Source: Priestia iocasae (GTDB lineage: Bacteria; Bacillota; Bacilli; Bacillales; Bacillaceae_H). Taken from it: DNA of 64,000 nt. Positions within the stretch are counted from its first letter, which is position 1; each line of letters opens with the position of its first letter. Shown here one piece after another: positions 17,414-27,390 of the stretch. Below the pieces are notes generated by a model, which saw only the letters and a list, made by a program, of their open reading frames with translations, ran no database searches and was not told the DNA's origin. Position numbers and translations under genes: made by a program. Location of the stretch: assembly GCF_016909075.1 (NCBI RefSeq), contig NZ_JAFBFC010000001.1, positions 682,001-746,000 of the forward strand, read 5' to 3'.

Positions 17414-18496
17414 ATGTTGCTTGTTCGCTTAGATTTGCAATATTTTGCAGGTGAAAAAACAGAAAAGGCCACACCTAAAAAGCGTCAAGATTCTCGAAAA
17501 AAAGGACAAGTAGCTAAAAGTCAAGATGTCAGTACAGCGATTGTACTGTTAATTGTTTTCTTATATTTATGGTTTGGAGGAAGCTTTGCGTTAAAGCAAA
17601 TTACTTTAATGATGAAGCACACCTTTCAGTCCTATTTACTAGTAGATGTAACAGAAAACAATGTATTTATGGTTTTGTTCGAACTGTTACCAAAGATGGT
17701 AACTGCAATTGGACCTATTATGTTAGTTGCGCTAATAGGTGCAATTGCAGCTAACTATATGCAAATCGGATTTTTGTTTTCAACAGAAGCCATTCAGCCG
17801 AAGTTAGAGAAAATTAATCCAATATCAGGAGCAAAACGTATCTTTTCTATTCGCGCAATTGTTGAGTTATTAAAATCTAGTTTAAAAATTATATGCATTG
17901 GTGTCGTAACGTTTGCAATTCTTTGGCTAAATCTTGATGAAGTCTTATTGCTATCTCAAACAAGTTTAGGAGAAGGATTATCTTTGTTAGCGAAGCTGAT
18001 TTTTCAGATGGGTCTTGCCGGAGCTCTTGTTCTCCTATTTTTGTCTACGCTTGATTATATGTACCAAAAATACGATTTCGAAAAGAATATCCGTATGTCA
18101 AAGCAAGATATAAAAGATGAACATAAAAACATTGAAGGAGATCCGCTGATTAAATCTAAAATTAAGCAAAAACAAAGAGAAATGGCTATGTCGAGAATGA
18201 TGCAAGAGGTTCCGAAAGCAGATGTCGTTATTACTAACCCAACTCATTATGCCATTGCTTTAAAATATGATGAGAGCAAAATGGACGCACCATATGTAGT
18301 AGCTAGTGGGGTAGACTATATTGCCCAGAAAATAAAGGCAGTTGCCTCTAATCACGATGTTACCATGATTGAAAATCGCCCATTAGCTAGAGCACTTTAT
18401 AATCAAACAAAAGTCGGAGATGCTGTCCCCGAAGAATTCTTTAAAGCAATTGCTGAAATTTTAGCTTACGTATATAAATTGAAAAACAAACGATAG
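17414..18496 (+). CDS. flhB: FlhB, flagellar export substrate-specificity switch protein
   Basis: This 360-residue membrane protein controls the switch from hook to filament export. It has four transmembrane helices (about residues 30-210) after the N-terminal motif YFAGEKTEKATPKKR. The autocleavage site NPTH is intact in VVITNPTHYAIALKYD (about 268-283). ATG 17414 is 8 bases after GGAGGA (17400-17405) and aligns with B. subtilis FlhB; GTG 17411 is the only rival. Confidence 0.96.
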   Translation: MLLVRLDLQYFAGEKTEKATPKKRQDSRKKGQVAKSQDVSTAIVLLIVFLYLWFGGSFALKQITLMMKHTFQSYLLVDVTENNVFMVLFELLPKMVTAIGPIMLVALIGAIAANYMQIGFLFSTEAIQPKLEKINPISGAKRIFSIRAIVELLKSSLKIICIGVVTFAILWLNLDEVLLLSQTSLGEGLSLLAKLIFQMGLAGALVLLFLSTLDYMYQKYDFEKNIRMSKQDIKDEHKNIEGDPLIKSKIKQKQREMAMSRMMQEVPKADVVITNPTHYAIALKYDESKMDAPYVVASGVDYIAQKIKAVASNHDVTMIENRPLARALYNQTKVGDAVPEEFFKAIAEILAYVYKLKNKR

Positions 18497-18535
18497 ATGT
18501 TATCTTAACGGGTTTTTATAAGGAGAGAATGATTC

Positions 18536-20575
18536 ATGTCTGCAAGAGATCTACCAGTCATTGTTGGGGTTGTACTTATTATTGTGATGCTTGTTATACC
18601 ACTGCCTTCATGGCTTTTAAGTTTGTTGATTATGCTGAATATTTCTCTTGCTCTTCTAGTTTTACTTGTGTCTATGAACATGAAAGAACCATTAGAGTTA
18701 TCAGTATTTCCATCATTATTGTTAATTTTAACCTTGTATCGTCTAGGATTAAATGTTTCCACCACTCGCTCCATCTTAGGTGAGGCAGAAGCGGGGACAG
18801 TTGTTGAGACATTTGGAAGCTTTGTAATCGGTGGAAACCCTCTCGTTGGTTTTGTTGTGTTTGTTATTTTAGTCATCATTCAATTTCTTGTCATTACGAA
18901 AGGTGCAGAGCGTGTATCAGAAGTAGCGGCACGATTTACATTAGATGCGATGCCAGGAAAGCAAATGAGTATCGATGCGGACCTGAACGCAGGTATGATT
19001 TCAGAGCATCAAGCTATTGAGCGTCGTGAGAAGATTCAACGTGAAGCGGATTTTTACGGGGCAATGGATGGAGCAAGTAAATTTGTTAAAGGTGATGCCA
19101 TTGCTGGTATTGTGATCACATTAATTAACGTTTTATTTGGAATCATTATCGGGATGATGCAGATGGGAATGAGCATTAGTGAAGCCTCTCAAACATTTAC
19201 CTTGTTAACGGTTGGGGATGGACTTGTTAGCCAAATTCCTGCATTAATGATTTCGACTGCGACAGGTATTATTGTCACTAGAGCTGCTTCGACAGGTAAT
19301 TTGAGTCAAGATATTACAAAGCAATTATTTGCTTTTCCAGCTATGCTGTATGTTACAGCTATAACGGTTGCGATGTTAGGCTTAATGACACCAATGAATG
19401 ACATCATTACGATGCCAATTGCTATTATATTAGCTTTTGGAGGTTATTACTTATCAAAAGCTCAGCATGACAATGTTCAGAAAGAAATGGCTGTTTCAGA
19501 AGAAGAAGTTCAAGTAGATGAGATGAAAAGTCCAGAAAGTGTAGTTAATCTATTAAGTGTTGATCCAATTGAATTTGAATTCGGATATGGATTAATTCCT
19601 CTAGCAGATACAAATCAAGGCGGAGACTTATTAGATCGTATTGTAATGATTAGAAGACAATTAGCATTAGAGTTAGGACTTGTTATTCCTGTCGTTCGAA
19701 TAAGAGATAACATTCAGCTTCAGCCAAATGAGTATCGACTAAAAGTAAAGGGAAATGAAATGGCAAGAGGCGAAATTTTATTAGATCATTATTTAGCGAT
19801 CAGCCCTGGGGTAGAAGATGATTCTATTGAAGGGATTGATACAATGGAGCCAGCATTTGGCATGCCTGCTAAATGGATTACCGATACGATGAAAGAACAA
19901 GCTGAGATGTTTGGATATACGGTTGTCGATCCACCATCTGTTGTTTCCACTCATATTACTGAAATTATAAAAAGTCATGCTCACGAATTATTAGGACGTC
20001 AAGAGACAAAGCAATTAATTGATCATTTAAAAGAGTCTTATCCAATCTTAGTAGAAGAAGTTACGCCTAGTCCTCTTCAAGTTGGAGAGGTACAAAGAGT
20101 GTTATCTAAACTACTAAAAGAACAAGTGTCAATTCGTAATTTACCTGTCATCTTTGAAGTGTTGGCAGACTATGGGAAGATGACATCTGATACAGATTTA
20201 CTTGCTGAGTACGTAAGACAAGGATTGGCAAGACAAATCACAAATCAATATGCAACTGAAGGAGACTCATTGAAGGTTATCACCTTATCTGGAAGGGTAG
20301 AGAAGGTATTAGCAGAGGGCGTTCAACAGACGGAACATGGTAACTATATGTCGCTTGATCCGATGATTTCACAAACAATTGTAGAAAACATTGCTCAACA
20401 AATTGAACAATCATCTATGCAAGAGCAGTCTCCTGTTCTGTTATGTTCACCAGCAGTAAGGATGTATGTGCGACAACTAATTGAAAGGTACTTACCTCAA
20501 GTCCCAGTTTTGTCATACAATGAATTAGAATCAAATGTTGAAGTTCAAAGTGTAGGGTTGGTGAATATTGACTAA
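18536..20575 (+). CDS. flhA: FlhA, flagellar export gate protein
   Basis: This 679-residue protein forms the nonameric export gate ring. The N-terminal part has about eight transmembrane helices with the FHIPEP signature RFTLDAMPGKQMSIDADLNA (about residues 137-156). The large cytoplasmic C-terminal domain (about 330-679) docks chaperone-substrate complexes. AAGGAGAG precedes the ATG. The stop overlaps the flhF start (TAATG). Confidence 0.97.
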   Translation: MSARDLPVIVGVVLIIVMLVIPLPSWLLSLLIMLNISLALLVLLVSMNMKEPLELSVFPSLLLILTLYRLGLNVSTTRSILGEAEAGTVVETFGSFVIGGNPLVGFVVFVILVIIQFLVITKGAERVSEVAARFTLDAMPGKQMSIDADLNAGMISEHQAIERREKIQREADFYGAMDGASKFVKGDAIAGIVITLINVLFGIIIGMMQMGMSISEASQTFTLLTVGDGLVSQIPALMISTATGIIVTRAASTGNLSQDITKQLFAFPAMLYVTAITVAMLGLMTPMNDIITMPIAIILAFGGYYLSKAQHDNVQKEMAVSEEEVQVDEMKSPESVVNLLSVDPIEFEFGYGLIPLADTNQGGDLLDRIVMIRRQLALELGLVIPVVRIRDNIQLQPNEYRLKVKGNEMARGEILLDHYLAISPGVEDDSIEGIDTMEPAFGMPAKWITDTMKEQAEMFGYTVVDPPSVVSTHITEIIKSHAHELLGRQETKQLIDHLKESYPILVEEVTPSPLQVGEVQRVLSKLLKEQVSIRNLPVIFEVLADYGKMTSDTDLLAEYVRQGLARQITNQYATEGDSLKVITLSGRVEKVLAEGVQQTEHGNYMSLDPMISQTIVENIAQQIEQSSMQEQSPVLLCSPAVRMYVRQLIERYLPQVPVLSYNELESNVEVQSVGLVNID

Positions 20576-21690
20576 TGAAAGTAAAAAAATATGTGGCGCA
20601 TACGATGCCAGAAGCGATGAAAATGATTCGTGCTGAATTAGGCGACAATGCTGTGATATTGAATTCAAAAGCAATACAAACCGGTGGATTTTTAGGGTTA
20701 TTCACAAAAAAAAAAATTGAAGTGATTGCAGCAATTGATGTAGTTGAGAAACCCAAACCTAAAAAGCAAAAGATAAAAATAGAAGAGCCGATAGTTGAAG
20801 GAGAGAAGTCAGGAGTTCGACATGAAGAATTAGATAAGCAAATCAAAGAACTAAAAGCGTTAGTCACTGATTTAACATCTACAGAGCTAAGAAGCGTAGA
20901 GCACTATCCACAGGAGGTCAAATCTGTATTAGCGCAACTAACTAGGCAAGAAGTCGATAATGGGTTACTTGAAGAACTTACTCCTGAATTACTTAAATAT
21001 TATTATACAAAGGAACATGAATCTGATTTTGCGTTAAAGGCTTGGGTAAAGCAGTGGTTGGTAAGGAAGCTAGAAGATTATCAAGCTGAAGGGATTATAT
21101 TTGAAAAAAAATATATAAATGTAGTAGGTCCAACTGGTGTAGGTAAAACAACAACCTTAGCAAAGCTAGCTGCGAAATGCGTCATTGAACATAAAAAAAG
21201 TGTTGCTTTTATTACAACAGATACGTATCGAATCGCAGCAATTGATCAATTAAAAACATATGCCAATATTTTAAATGCTCCAATTGAAGTTTGTTATAAC
21301 AGCGAGGACGTTCAACGAGCAATGCAATCTTTTGCTAGCTACGATACGGTCTTTATTGATACAGCAGGTCGTAATTTCCGTGAAAGGAAATACGTAAAAG
21401 ATTTACAAGAAATGATTTCATTTGACGATCAGATACAAACTTTTTTAGTTCTAGCAATGACGGCAAAGTTGACCGATATGCAAGCGATTTATAAACAGTT
21501 TTCTATGATTCCAATTGATTCATTTATCTTTACAAAAGTAGATGAAACAGAAACGTATGGAAATGCAATTAACATGATGTTGGCCTGCCAAAAGGGTGTT
21601 AGTTATATTACATATGGTCAAAACGTACCGGATGATTTAGCTAAAGCAGATATAAACAAGATAACAAATGATGTAATCGGAGAGAATTAG
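20575..21690 (+). CDS. flhF: FlhF, SRP-type GTPase that positions flagella
   Basis: This 371-residue SRP-family GTPase determines where basal bodies form. The N-terminal B domain has AHTMPEAMKMIRAELGDNAV. A charged linker is at about residues 60-110. The NG domain shows the P-loop GPTGVGKTTTLAKLAAK, DTAGR and the specificity motif TKVDE. The FlhG partner is encoded next. A run of eleven A (20706-20716) encodes part of FTKKKIEV and is a possible slippage site. Translation is coupled to flhA by one overlapping base. Confidence 0.96.
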   Translation: MKVKKYVAHTMPEAMKMIRAELGDNAVILNSKAIQTGGFLGLFTKKKIEVIAAIDVVEKPKPKKQKIKIEEPIVEGEKSGVRHEELDKQIKELKALVTDLTSTELRSVEHYPQEVKSVLAQLTRQEVDNGLLEELTPELLKYYYTKEHESDFALKAWVKQWLVRKLEDYQAEGIIFEKKYINVVGPTGVGKTTTLAKLAAKCVIEHKKSVAFITTDTYRIAAIDQLKTYANILNAPIEVCYNSEDVQRAMQSFASYDTVFIDTAGRNFRERKYVKDLQEMISFDDQIQTFLVLAMTAKLTDMQAIYKQFSMIPIDSFIFTKVDETETYGNAINMMLACQKGVSYITYGQNVPDDLAKADINKITNDVIGEN

Positions 21691-21691
21691 C

Positions 21692-22558
21692 ATGAAAGAT
21701 CAAGCTGAACTTCTACGTAAGCAAGTAAAAGAGATACAAAGCAAAAAAAAGGCAAGGGCCATCGCCGTACTGAGTGGAAAAGGGGGAGTGGGAAAATCGA
21801 ACTTTTCGTTAAATTTCTCACTCTCGTTAGTTGAAAAAGGATACAATGTGCTACTATTTGATATGGATATAGGTATGGGTAATATTGACATTTTAATGGG
21901 GACATCTTCGAGAAGGACCATTGTGGATTTATTTGAAGGTGAACAATCCATTGAAGATATTATATGTACAGGATCAGAGAATTTATCCTATATTGCTGGA
22001 GGAACTGGAATAGGCTCAGTCTTTGACTTTTCATTAGAAAAAATCGAGTTTTTAATTGATCAACTAAGTAACATTGCAGATAACTATGATTATCTGATTT
22101 TTGATATGGGAGCTGGAATGACAGAAGGAGCCTTGAATTTCTTGCAATCAGTGGATGATATTGTTGTAATTTCTACGCCTGAACCAACATCTATTACAGA
22201 TGCCTACGCAGCGATAAAATTTATGACATTACACGGCATTGAATCTTCTTTTTATATAACTGTGAACAGAGCATACACTGAAAAGGAAGGACTGTCTGTT
22301 TATACTCGATTAAATTCAGCTGTTACGAACTTTTTACAAAGAGAGACAATTTTATTTGGTATAATTCCAGATGACCGTGCTATTCAGAGGGCAGTTACAA
22401 AGCAAGTTCCCTTTCTGTTAGATAACCCAAAATCAGATGCGAGTAAATCTCTTACACTCATTGTACAGCGTTATCTTGTAAACAGTAGCGGTAACGTAAA
22501 TCAAACAGATAAAGTTAGTTTTATAGCAAAGTTGAAAAAGTTCTTTCTTGAAGGGTAG
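21692..22558 (+). CDS. flhG: FlhG (YlxH), MinD-like ATPase that controls flagellar number and pattern
   Basis: This 288-residue ParA/MinD ATPase has the deviant Walker A motif SGKGGVGKSNFSLN (residues about 26-39) and the switch segment LLFDMDIGMGNIDILMG. The N-terminal peptide with DQAELLRKQV resembles the FlhF-activating helix of FlhG proteins. The C-terminal end VSFIAKLKKFF may be the amphipathic membrane-targeting helix. The ATG follows GGAGAG, two bases after the flhF stop. Confidence 0.94.
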   Translation: MKDQAELLRKQVKEIQSKKKARAIAVLSGKGGVGKSNFSLNFSLSLVEKGYNVLLFDMDIGMGNIDILMGTSSRRTIVDLFEGEQSIEDIICTGSENLSYIAGGTGIGSVFDFSLEKIEFLIDQLSNIADNYDYLIFDMGAGMTEGALNFLQSVDDIVVISTPEPTSITDAYAAIKFMTLHGIESSFYITVNRAYTEKEGLSVYTRLNSAVTNFLQRETILFGIIPDDRAIQRAVTKQVPFLLDNPKSDASKSLTLIVQRYLVNSSGNVNQTDKVSFIAKLKKFFLEG

Positions 22559-22565
22559 GATTTAT

Positions 22566-23666
22566 TTGGGCAAAGTAAAGGTGTTAGTTGTAGACGATTC
22601 AGCTTTTATGCGGAAGTTAATTAGTGATTTTTTAGAATCCGACGGTCGGTTTGAAGTCGTTAGTACAGCACGTAATGGTGAAGACGCACTTGAAAAAATG
22701 AAAATGTTTCATCCAGATGTTATTACGCTGGACGTTGAAATGCCTAGGATGAATGGATTAGAAATGCTACGACAACTTATGAAAGAAAAACCGACTCCTG
22801 TTGTAATGCTTTCAAGTACGACGTCTGAAGGGGCACAAAATACAGTATTAGCTATGGAGTATGGAGCTATTGACTTTTTAGCAAAACCATCAGGTGCTAT
22901 TTCATTAGATTTATATAAAGTAAAAGAGACATTAATCGAAAAAGTATTACTTGCTAGTAAAGCAAACATGAAAGTTTTTAACGGAAAATATGTATCCTAT
23001 GACTCAGACCTTAAGAAGGCTGTTTTTTCATACCGAAATAATAGTACAATAGAACTAAAAAATACGATTCAATCAGAGAAAGTAAAAACAAAGAAAAAAA
23101 TTGTTTGCATTGGTACATCAACAGGTGGCCCTCGAGCTTTACAAGAAGTACTAACGGGATTGCCAGGAGAATTTGAGTCCCCGATTGTCATTGTTCAACA
23201 TATGCCACCTGGGTTTACGAAGTCATTAGCTACTAGGCTTAATACACTATGTTCAATCCATGTAAAGGAAGCAGAACATGGTGAATTACTCATACCCGGT
23301 ACAGCCTATATTGCACCCGGTGGACTTCATTTAACCGTAAAGAAAATAGGCTCGTCTGTAGCTGTAAATCTCGATGAACAAGCCGCTATTAAAGGTCATC
23401 GACCATCTGTTGATCGCATGTTTGAATCAGTAGGCTTACTCAAAGACTATGAAAAGATAGCCGTTATTTTAACTGGAATGGGATCAGATGGTACAGAAGG
23501 GTTAAAAAAATTAAAAAACTCAGGGAAAACAAAAGCAATAGCAGAATCTGAAGAGACATCTGTTGTATATGGCATGCCTAAATCAGCAGTCGCAACGAAT
23601 TTAGTAGATTGTGTAGAGCCACTATACCAAATCTCAAGTGTAATCACAGAATACGTAAAGAAATAA
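22566..23666 (+). CDS. cheB: CheB, receptor methylesterase/glutamine deamidase
   Basis: This 366-residue two-domain protein removes methyl groups from chemoreceptors. The receiver domain (about 1-125) has VLVVDDSAFMRKL and phospho-Asp in VITLDVEMPRMNG. The esterase domain (about 180-366) has the catalytic Ser in GTSTGGPRAL, His in VIVQHMPPGF and Asp in LTGMGSDGTEGL. I start at TTG 22566 after AAGGGTAGG; an upstream TTG at 22548 would only add six unconserved residues. Confidence 0.95.
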   Translation: MGKVKVLVVDDSAFMRKLISDFLESDGRFEVVSTARNGEDALEKMKMFHPDVITLDVEMPRMNGLEMLRQLMKEKPTPVVMLSSTTSEGAQNTVLAMEYGAIDFLAKPSGAISLDLYKVKETLIEKVLLASKANMKVFNGKYVSYDSDLKKAVFSYRNNSTIELKNTIQSEKVKTKKKIVCIGTSTGGPRALQEVLTGLPGEFESPIVIVQHMPPGFTKSLATRLNTLCSIHVKEAEHGELLIPGTAYIAPGGLHLTVKKIGSSVAVNLDEQAAIKGHRPSVDRMFESVGLLKDYEKIAVILTGMGSDGTEGLKKLKNSGKTKAIAESEETSVVYGMPKSAVATNLVDCVEPLYQISSVITEYVKK

Positions 23667-23683
23667 TAAGGGGTGTAATTGTT

Positions 23684-25702
23684 ATGGAAATGGCTCAATA
23701 TTTAGAGGTTTTTATTGAGGAAAGTAAAGAACACTTACAGAACATTAATGATCAATTGTTAGTTCTTGAAAAAGAGTCTAGTAATCTAGCTATTGTGAAT
23801 GAAATCTTTCGTTCAGCACATACGCTAAAAGGCATGTCAGCTACAATGGGCTTTGATGATTTAGCCAATTTGACTCATATGATGGAAAATGTATTAGATG
23901 CAATACGTAATCAGAAAATTATCGTTACAACATCAGTATTAGATGTAGTATTCGATTCTATTGATGACTTAGAGGCAATGGTTCAATCAATTGCTAATGG
24001 TGGAGATGGCAAGCGTGATGTTACTGAAATTGTGGCTAGGTTAGAAAAAATTGAACATGGTGAAAGTGATAAAGAGCTGCCTAATGAAGAAGAAAAAGTA
24101 GAGCAACATTCACTAACTCTACAATATGATGATTTTGAACAAACCGTTATTGCACAATCGAAGGAACAGGGCTTTCATGTGTTCGAAGTGACCGTTCAGT
24201 TACAATCAAGTTGCTTGTTAAAAGCAGCTCGCGTTTATATGGTGTTTGAAGTGGTAGAACAGATTGGAGAAGTAATTAAATCTGTACCTGATGTTCAGCA
24301 ACTTGAAGAAGAAAAATTTGACTACGAGTTTCGTATTACATTATTAACCAAAGTGGAACAAGAAGAAGTGAAACAACGTATTTTAAAAGTTTCAGAGGTT
24401 GCCGATGTTGAAATTCAAGAAGTTTCTCATGCGTTAAGCTCAGAGGTAGAAGAAACGCAAATAGAAGTCGTTGCAGAACCAACACTACCAACCGAGGTGA
24501 ATAACAAGCAAGAAACTCAATCAACTCAACCAGTTCAACAAAAATCTCAAGCGGCTCAAAAAACAATACGTGTAAATATTGATCGTCTTGATAGCTTAAT
24601 GAATTTGTTTGAAGAGCTTGTAATCGATAGAGGTCGTTTAGAGCAAATTTCAAAAGATCTAAATAATTCGGAGCTTCATGAAACAGTAGAAAGAATGTCA
24701 CGAATCTCTAGTGATCTTCAAAATATTATTCTAAATATGCGCATGGTTCCAGTTGAAACTGTGTTTAATCGCTTTCCTCGTATGGTGCGTCAGCTTGCAA
24801 AAGATTTAGGGAAGAAAATCAATTTAGAAATCATCGGCGCGGAAACAGAACTTGATCGGACGGTTATTGATGAAATTGGTGACCCACTTGTTCATCTTCT
24901 TCGCAATTCAATCGATCATGGAGTAGAGATGCCAGAGATTCGAGAGCAAAACGGTAAGAAAGCAGAAGGAACGGTTCGATTAAAAGCCTATCATAGTGGA
25001 AATTATGTTTTCATTGACATTGAAGATGATGGTGCGGGTATTAATCGAGACAAAGTATTAAAGAAAGCTATTTCAAAAGGAATAATTACTGAACAGGCAG
25101 CTGCGAACTTAACAGATAAACAAGCAAGCGAATTAATTTTTGCATCTGGATTCTCAACTGCGGATAAAATTTCTGACGTTTCTGGTCGCGGAGTTGGACT
25201 AGATGTTGTAAAGAATACAATTGAATCATTAGGTGGAACGGTTTCAGTTGACTCCAAAGAAGGATACGGTTCAATTTTCTCTATTCAGCTTCCACTAACG
25301 CTATCGATTATTTCTGTATTACTAGTTGAAATGGCTAATGAAAAATATGCTTTACCTTTATCTTCTATTATTGAAACGGCCATTGTAAAGAAACAAGATA
25401 TTTTACATGCTCATAGTCAAAAAGTAATTGATTTTCGTGGGAAAGTTGTTCCTCTTGTAAATTTAAAAGATGTATTTGAAGTACCTGGTGAGTCTACAGA
25501 AGAAGAGTTATACTCAGTTGTTATTGTTCGAAAAGGGGATAAAATGGCTGGATTAATTGTTGACTCTTTCATAGGTCAGCAAGAAGTAGTGTTAAAGTCT
25601 CTCGGTACATATTTAACAAATGTATTTGCTATATCAGGAGCAACCATTTTAGGTGATGGTCAAGTAGCCTTAATTATTGATTGCAACGCTCTGATTAAAT
25701 AA
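23684..25702 (+). CDS. cheA: CheA, chemotaxis sensor histidine kinase
   Basis: This 672-residue kinase has the same length as B. subtilis CheA. The P1 domain carries phosphoacceptor H46 in FRSAHTLKGMSATMG. P2 (about 155-285) binds CheY/CheB. P3 dimerises. P4 is the ATP-binding domain with LLRNSIDHGVE, DDGAGI and GRGVGLDVV. P5 (about 540-672) is CheW-like and binds CheW and receptors. The ATG at 23684 has GGGGTG 8 bases upstream; the open frame extends 25 codons further but lacks conservation. Confidence 0.97.
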   Translation: MEMAQYLEVFIEESKEHLQNINDQLLVLEKESSNLAIVNEIFRSAHTLKGMSATMGFDDLANLTHMMENVLDAIRNQKIIVTTSVLDVVFDSIDDLEAMVQSIANGGDGKRDVTEIVARLEKIEHGESDKELPNEEEKVEQHSLTLQYDDFEQTVIAQSKEQGFHVFEVTVQLQSSCLLKAARVYMVFEVVEQIGEVIKSVPDVQQLEEEKFDYEFRITLLTKVEQEEVKQRILKVSEVADVEIQEVSHALSSEVEETQIEVVAEPTLPTEVNNKQETQSTQPVQQKSQAAQKTIRVNIDRLDSLMNLFEELVIDRGRLEQISKDLNNSELHETVERMSRISSDLQNIILNMRMVPVETVFNRFPRMVRQLAKDLGKKINLEIIGAETELDRTVIDEIGDPLVHLLRNSIDHGVEMPEIREQNGKKAEGTVRLKAYHSGNYVFIDIEDDGAGINRDKVLKKAISKGIITEQAAANLTDKQASELIFASGFSTADKISDVSGRGVGLDVVKNTIESLGGTVSVDSKEGYGSIFSIQLPLTLSIISVLLVEMANEKYALPLSSIIETAIVKKQDILHAHSQKVIDFRGKVVPLVNLKDVFEVPGESTEEELYSVVIVRKGDKMAGLIVDSFIGQQEVVLKSLGTYLTNVFAISGATILGDGQVALIIDCNALIK

Positions 25703-25744
25703 CACTTTTGTTATCGTTAAATAGAAAAGAAAGGGAGCAATAAA

Positions 25745-26188
25745 ATGGAAACGAAAATTATTATCTTTCAATTACAAGATGAAGAGTATGGGATTCCTGT
25801 TAATCAAGTAAAGTCAATTGAAAAGTTACAGCATATTACTAGGGTTCCACGAACATTACCTTTTATAAAAGGAGTAATCAACTTAAGAGGAGTTGTTACC
25901 CCTATCGTTGATCTACGTAGTCGCTTTGGAATTCCGGTTGTGGAATATACGGACAATACAAGAATTATTATTGTTTCTTCAAATGATTTAGAGGTTGGTT
26001 TAATTGTTGATGCTGCTAATGATGTAATTGATATTAAGGAAAGTGAGATCGAGCCTCCTCCAGAAGTGGTAGATGGCGTTAGTGTTGATTACTTAAACGG
26101 CGTCATTAAAATTGATAAGAGATTACTCATTCTACTAAACTTACAAAAAGTATTGAGTATTCATCAACAAACTGAGACACAACAATGA
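25745..26188 (+). CDS. cheW: CheW, chemotaxis coupling protein
   Basis: This 147-residue protein is a single CheW-like SH3-type domain. It has EEYGIPVNQVKSIEK and the conserved RGVVTPIVDLRSRFG. It links receptors to CheA in the membrane-associated array. GAAAGGGAG precedes the ATG. The stop overlaps the cheC start. Confidence 0.96.
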   Translation: METKIIIFQLQDEEYGIPVNQVKSIEKLQHITRVPRTLPFIKGVINLRGVVTPIVDLRSRFGIPVVEYTDNTRIIIVSSNDLEVGLIVDAANDVIDIKESEIEPPPEVVDGVSVDYLNGVIKIDKRLLILLNLQKVLSIHQQTETQQ

Positions 26189-26829
26189 TGAGAAAAGATG
26201 AATCATTAAAATCCTCACATCGTGACGTCCTTAAGGAAATTGGTAACATTGGGGCAGCTCATTCTGCAACAGCTTTATCTAGCTTGCTAAAGATGCCTAT
26301 TAATATGAATGTACCAGATGTAAAGGTTGCAACAATTAGTGAAGCGATTGATTTAATTGGCGGACCTGATCATGTGGTTGCAAGTGTGTTTTTACGAGTG
26401 GAAGGAGATGTTCCAAGCAGCTTGTTTTTCTTTTTACCTCTTGAAGAAGCGTATGATTTTTTACAAGCAATGGTGGCGAAAGATATTCAATCGATTGCAC
26501 AGCTAAGATCATCAGAGTTAGCGTTGTCCGCTTTGAAAGAATTAGGGAATATTTTATCAGGCTCTTATATCTCGTCTTTGTCTGACTTTACCGGTTTGTC
26601 TTTGTATCCGTCTGTACCTAGCTTATGTGTTGATATGGTAGGCGCGGTACTTAGTAATGGGTTATTAGAAGTGTCTCAACAAAGTGATTCAGTTATTGTT
26701 ATTGATACGGTTTTGACACGTACAGAACTACAAAAATCACTAGTAAAGGGCCATTTTCTATTGGTTCCTAATCATGAATCGTTAGCATCAATTTTTAAGG
26801 CACTTGGAGTGACTGATTATGATTCATGA
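26185..26829 (+). CDS. cheC: CheC, CheY-P phosphatase and CheD regulator
   Basis: This 214-residue CheC-family protein has two intact phosphatase sites of ExxN type, LKEIGNIGAAHSATALS and LKELGNILSGSYIS. CheC dephosphorylates CheY-P and binds CheD to set adaptation. The start is one of two in-frame ATGs (26185, 26188) overlapping the cheW stop; neither has a strong ribosome site, so translational coupling is likely. It overlaps cheD by 11 bases. Confidence 0.94.
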   Translation: MMRKDESLKSSHRDVLKEIGNIGAAHSATALSSLLKMPINMNVPDVKVATISEAIDLIGGPDHVVASVFLRVEGDVPSSLFFFLPLEEAYDFLQAMVAKDIQSIAQLRSSELALSALKELGNILSGSYISSLSDFTGLSLYPSVPSLCVDMVGAVLSNGLLEVSQQSDSVIVIDTVLTRTELQKSLVKGHFLLVPNHESLASIFKALGVTDYDS

Positions 26830-27316
26830 AGTGAACGTGGTTAAAGTGGGTATAGCTGATTTAAATATAGTCAAAGCTCCAGACCTTATTCGAACAGCTG
26901 GATTAGGCTCATGTGTTGGTGTTATCATCTATGATTTGCAACACGGTATTGCAGGTTTAGCTCATATCATGCTACCGGATTCTTCATTAGCAAAGAATGG
27001 AGCATTCAATCAAGCAAAGTACGCAGACACAGCAGTTGACTTATTAATAAAAAAGCTCATGATGAACGGCGCTAACAAGTTTCAAATGAAGGCGAAACTT
27101 GCAGGCGGTGCTCAAATGTTTCAGTTTCATTCAACTAATGATCTAATGCGGATTGGGCCACGTAATGTAGAAGCAGTTGAATTACAGTTGAAGAAACAAA
27201 AAATTCCTATTGTTTCTCGAGATATAGGTGGGCAAAATGGAAGAACGATAGAGTTTAATCCTAAAACGGGAATGCTTACAATTCGGACAGTGAATCAAGG
27301 GACTTCACAAATCTAA
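26819..27316 (+). CDS. cheD: CheD, chemoreceptor glutamine deamidase
   Basis: This 165-residue enzyme deamidates receptor glutamines. Its catalytic Cys and His are in TAGLGSCVGV and GIAGLAHIMLP. The C-terminal half matches the family (ARVxxGGAQMF-like, here KLAGGAQMFQF, and RDIGGQNGRTI). GGAGTGA lies inside cheC about 6 bases before the ATG. It is the last chemotaxis gene before sigD. Confidence 0.96.
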   Translation: MIHEVNVVKVGIADLNIVKAPDLIRTAGLGSCVGVIIYDLQHGIAGLAHIMLPDSSLAKNGAFNQAKYADTAVDLLIKKLMMNGANKFQMKAKLAGGAQMFQFHSTNDLMRIGPRNVEAVELQLKKQKIPIVSRDIGGQNGRTIEFNPKTGMLTIRTVNQGTSQI

Positions 27317-27381
27317 CAAATCAATATCATAAGCAATCAATCATAAAACAGATAAGTAATAACAAGCAGGCTCGTTTCTTT

Positions 27382-27390
27382 TGTTATAAT
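27382..27390 (+). promoter_or_regulatory. Extended -10 promoter upstream of sigD
   Basis: TGTTATAAT (27382-27390) is a perfect TGnTATAAT element 50 bases before the sigD GTG, inside the 124-base cheD-sigD gap. There is no good -35 box at 16-18 bases, as is common for extended -10 promoters. It would give sigD-swrB a supply independent of the 25-kb operon transcript. An internal sigD promoter is known in B. subtilis. Confidence 0.5.

Noticed and set aside
20415-20867. 150-residue minus-strand ORF over flhA/flhF
   Set aside because: Shadow of two well-supported genes; low-complexity composition and no start signals.
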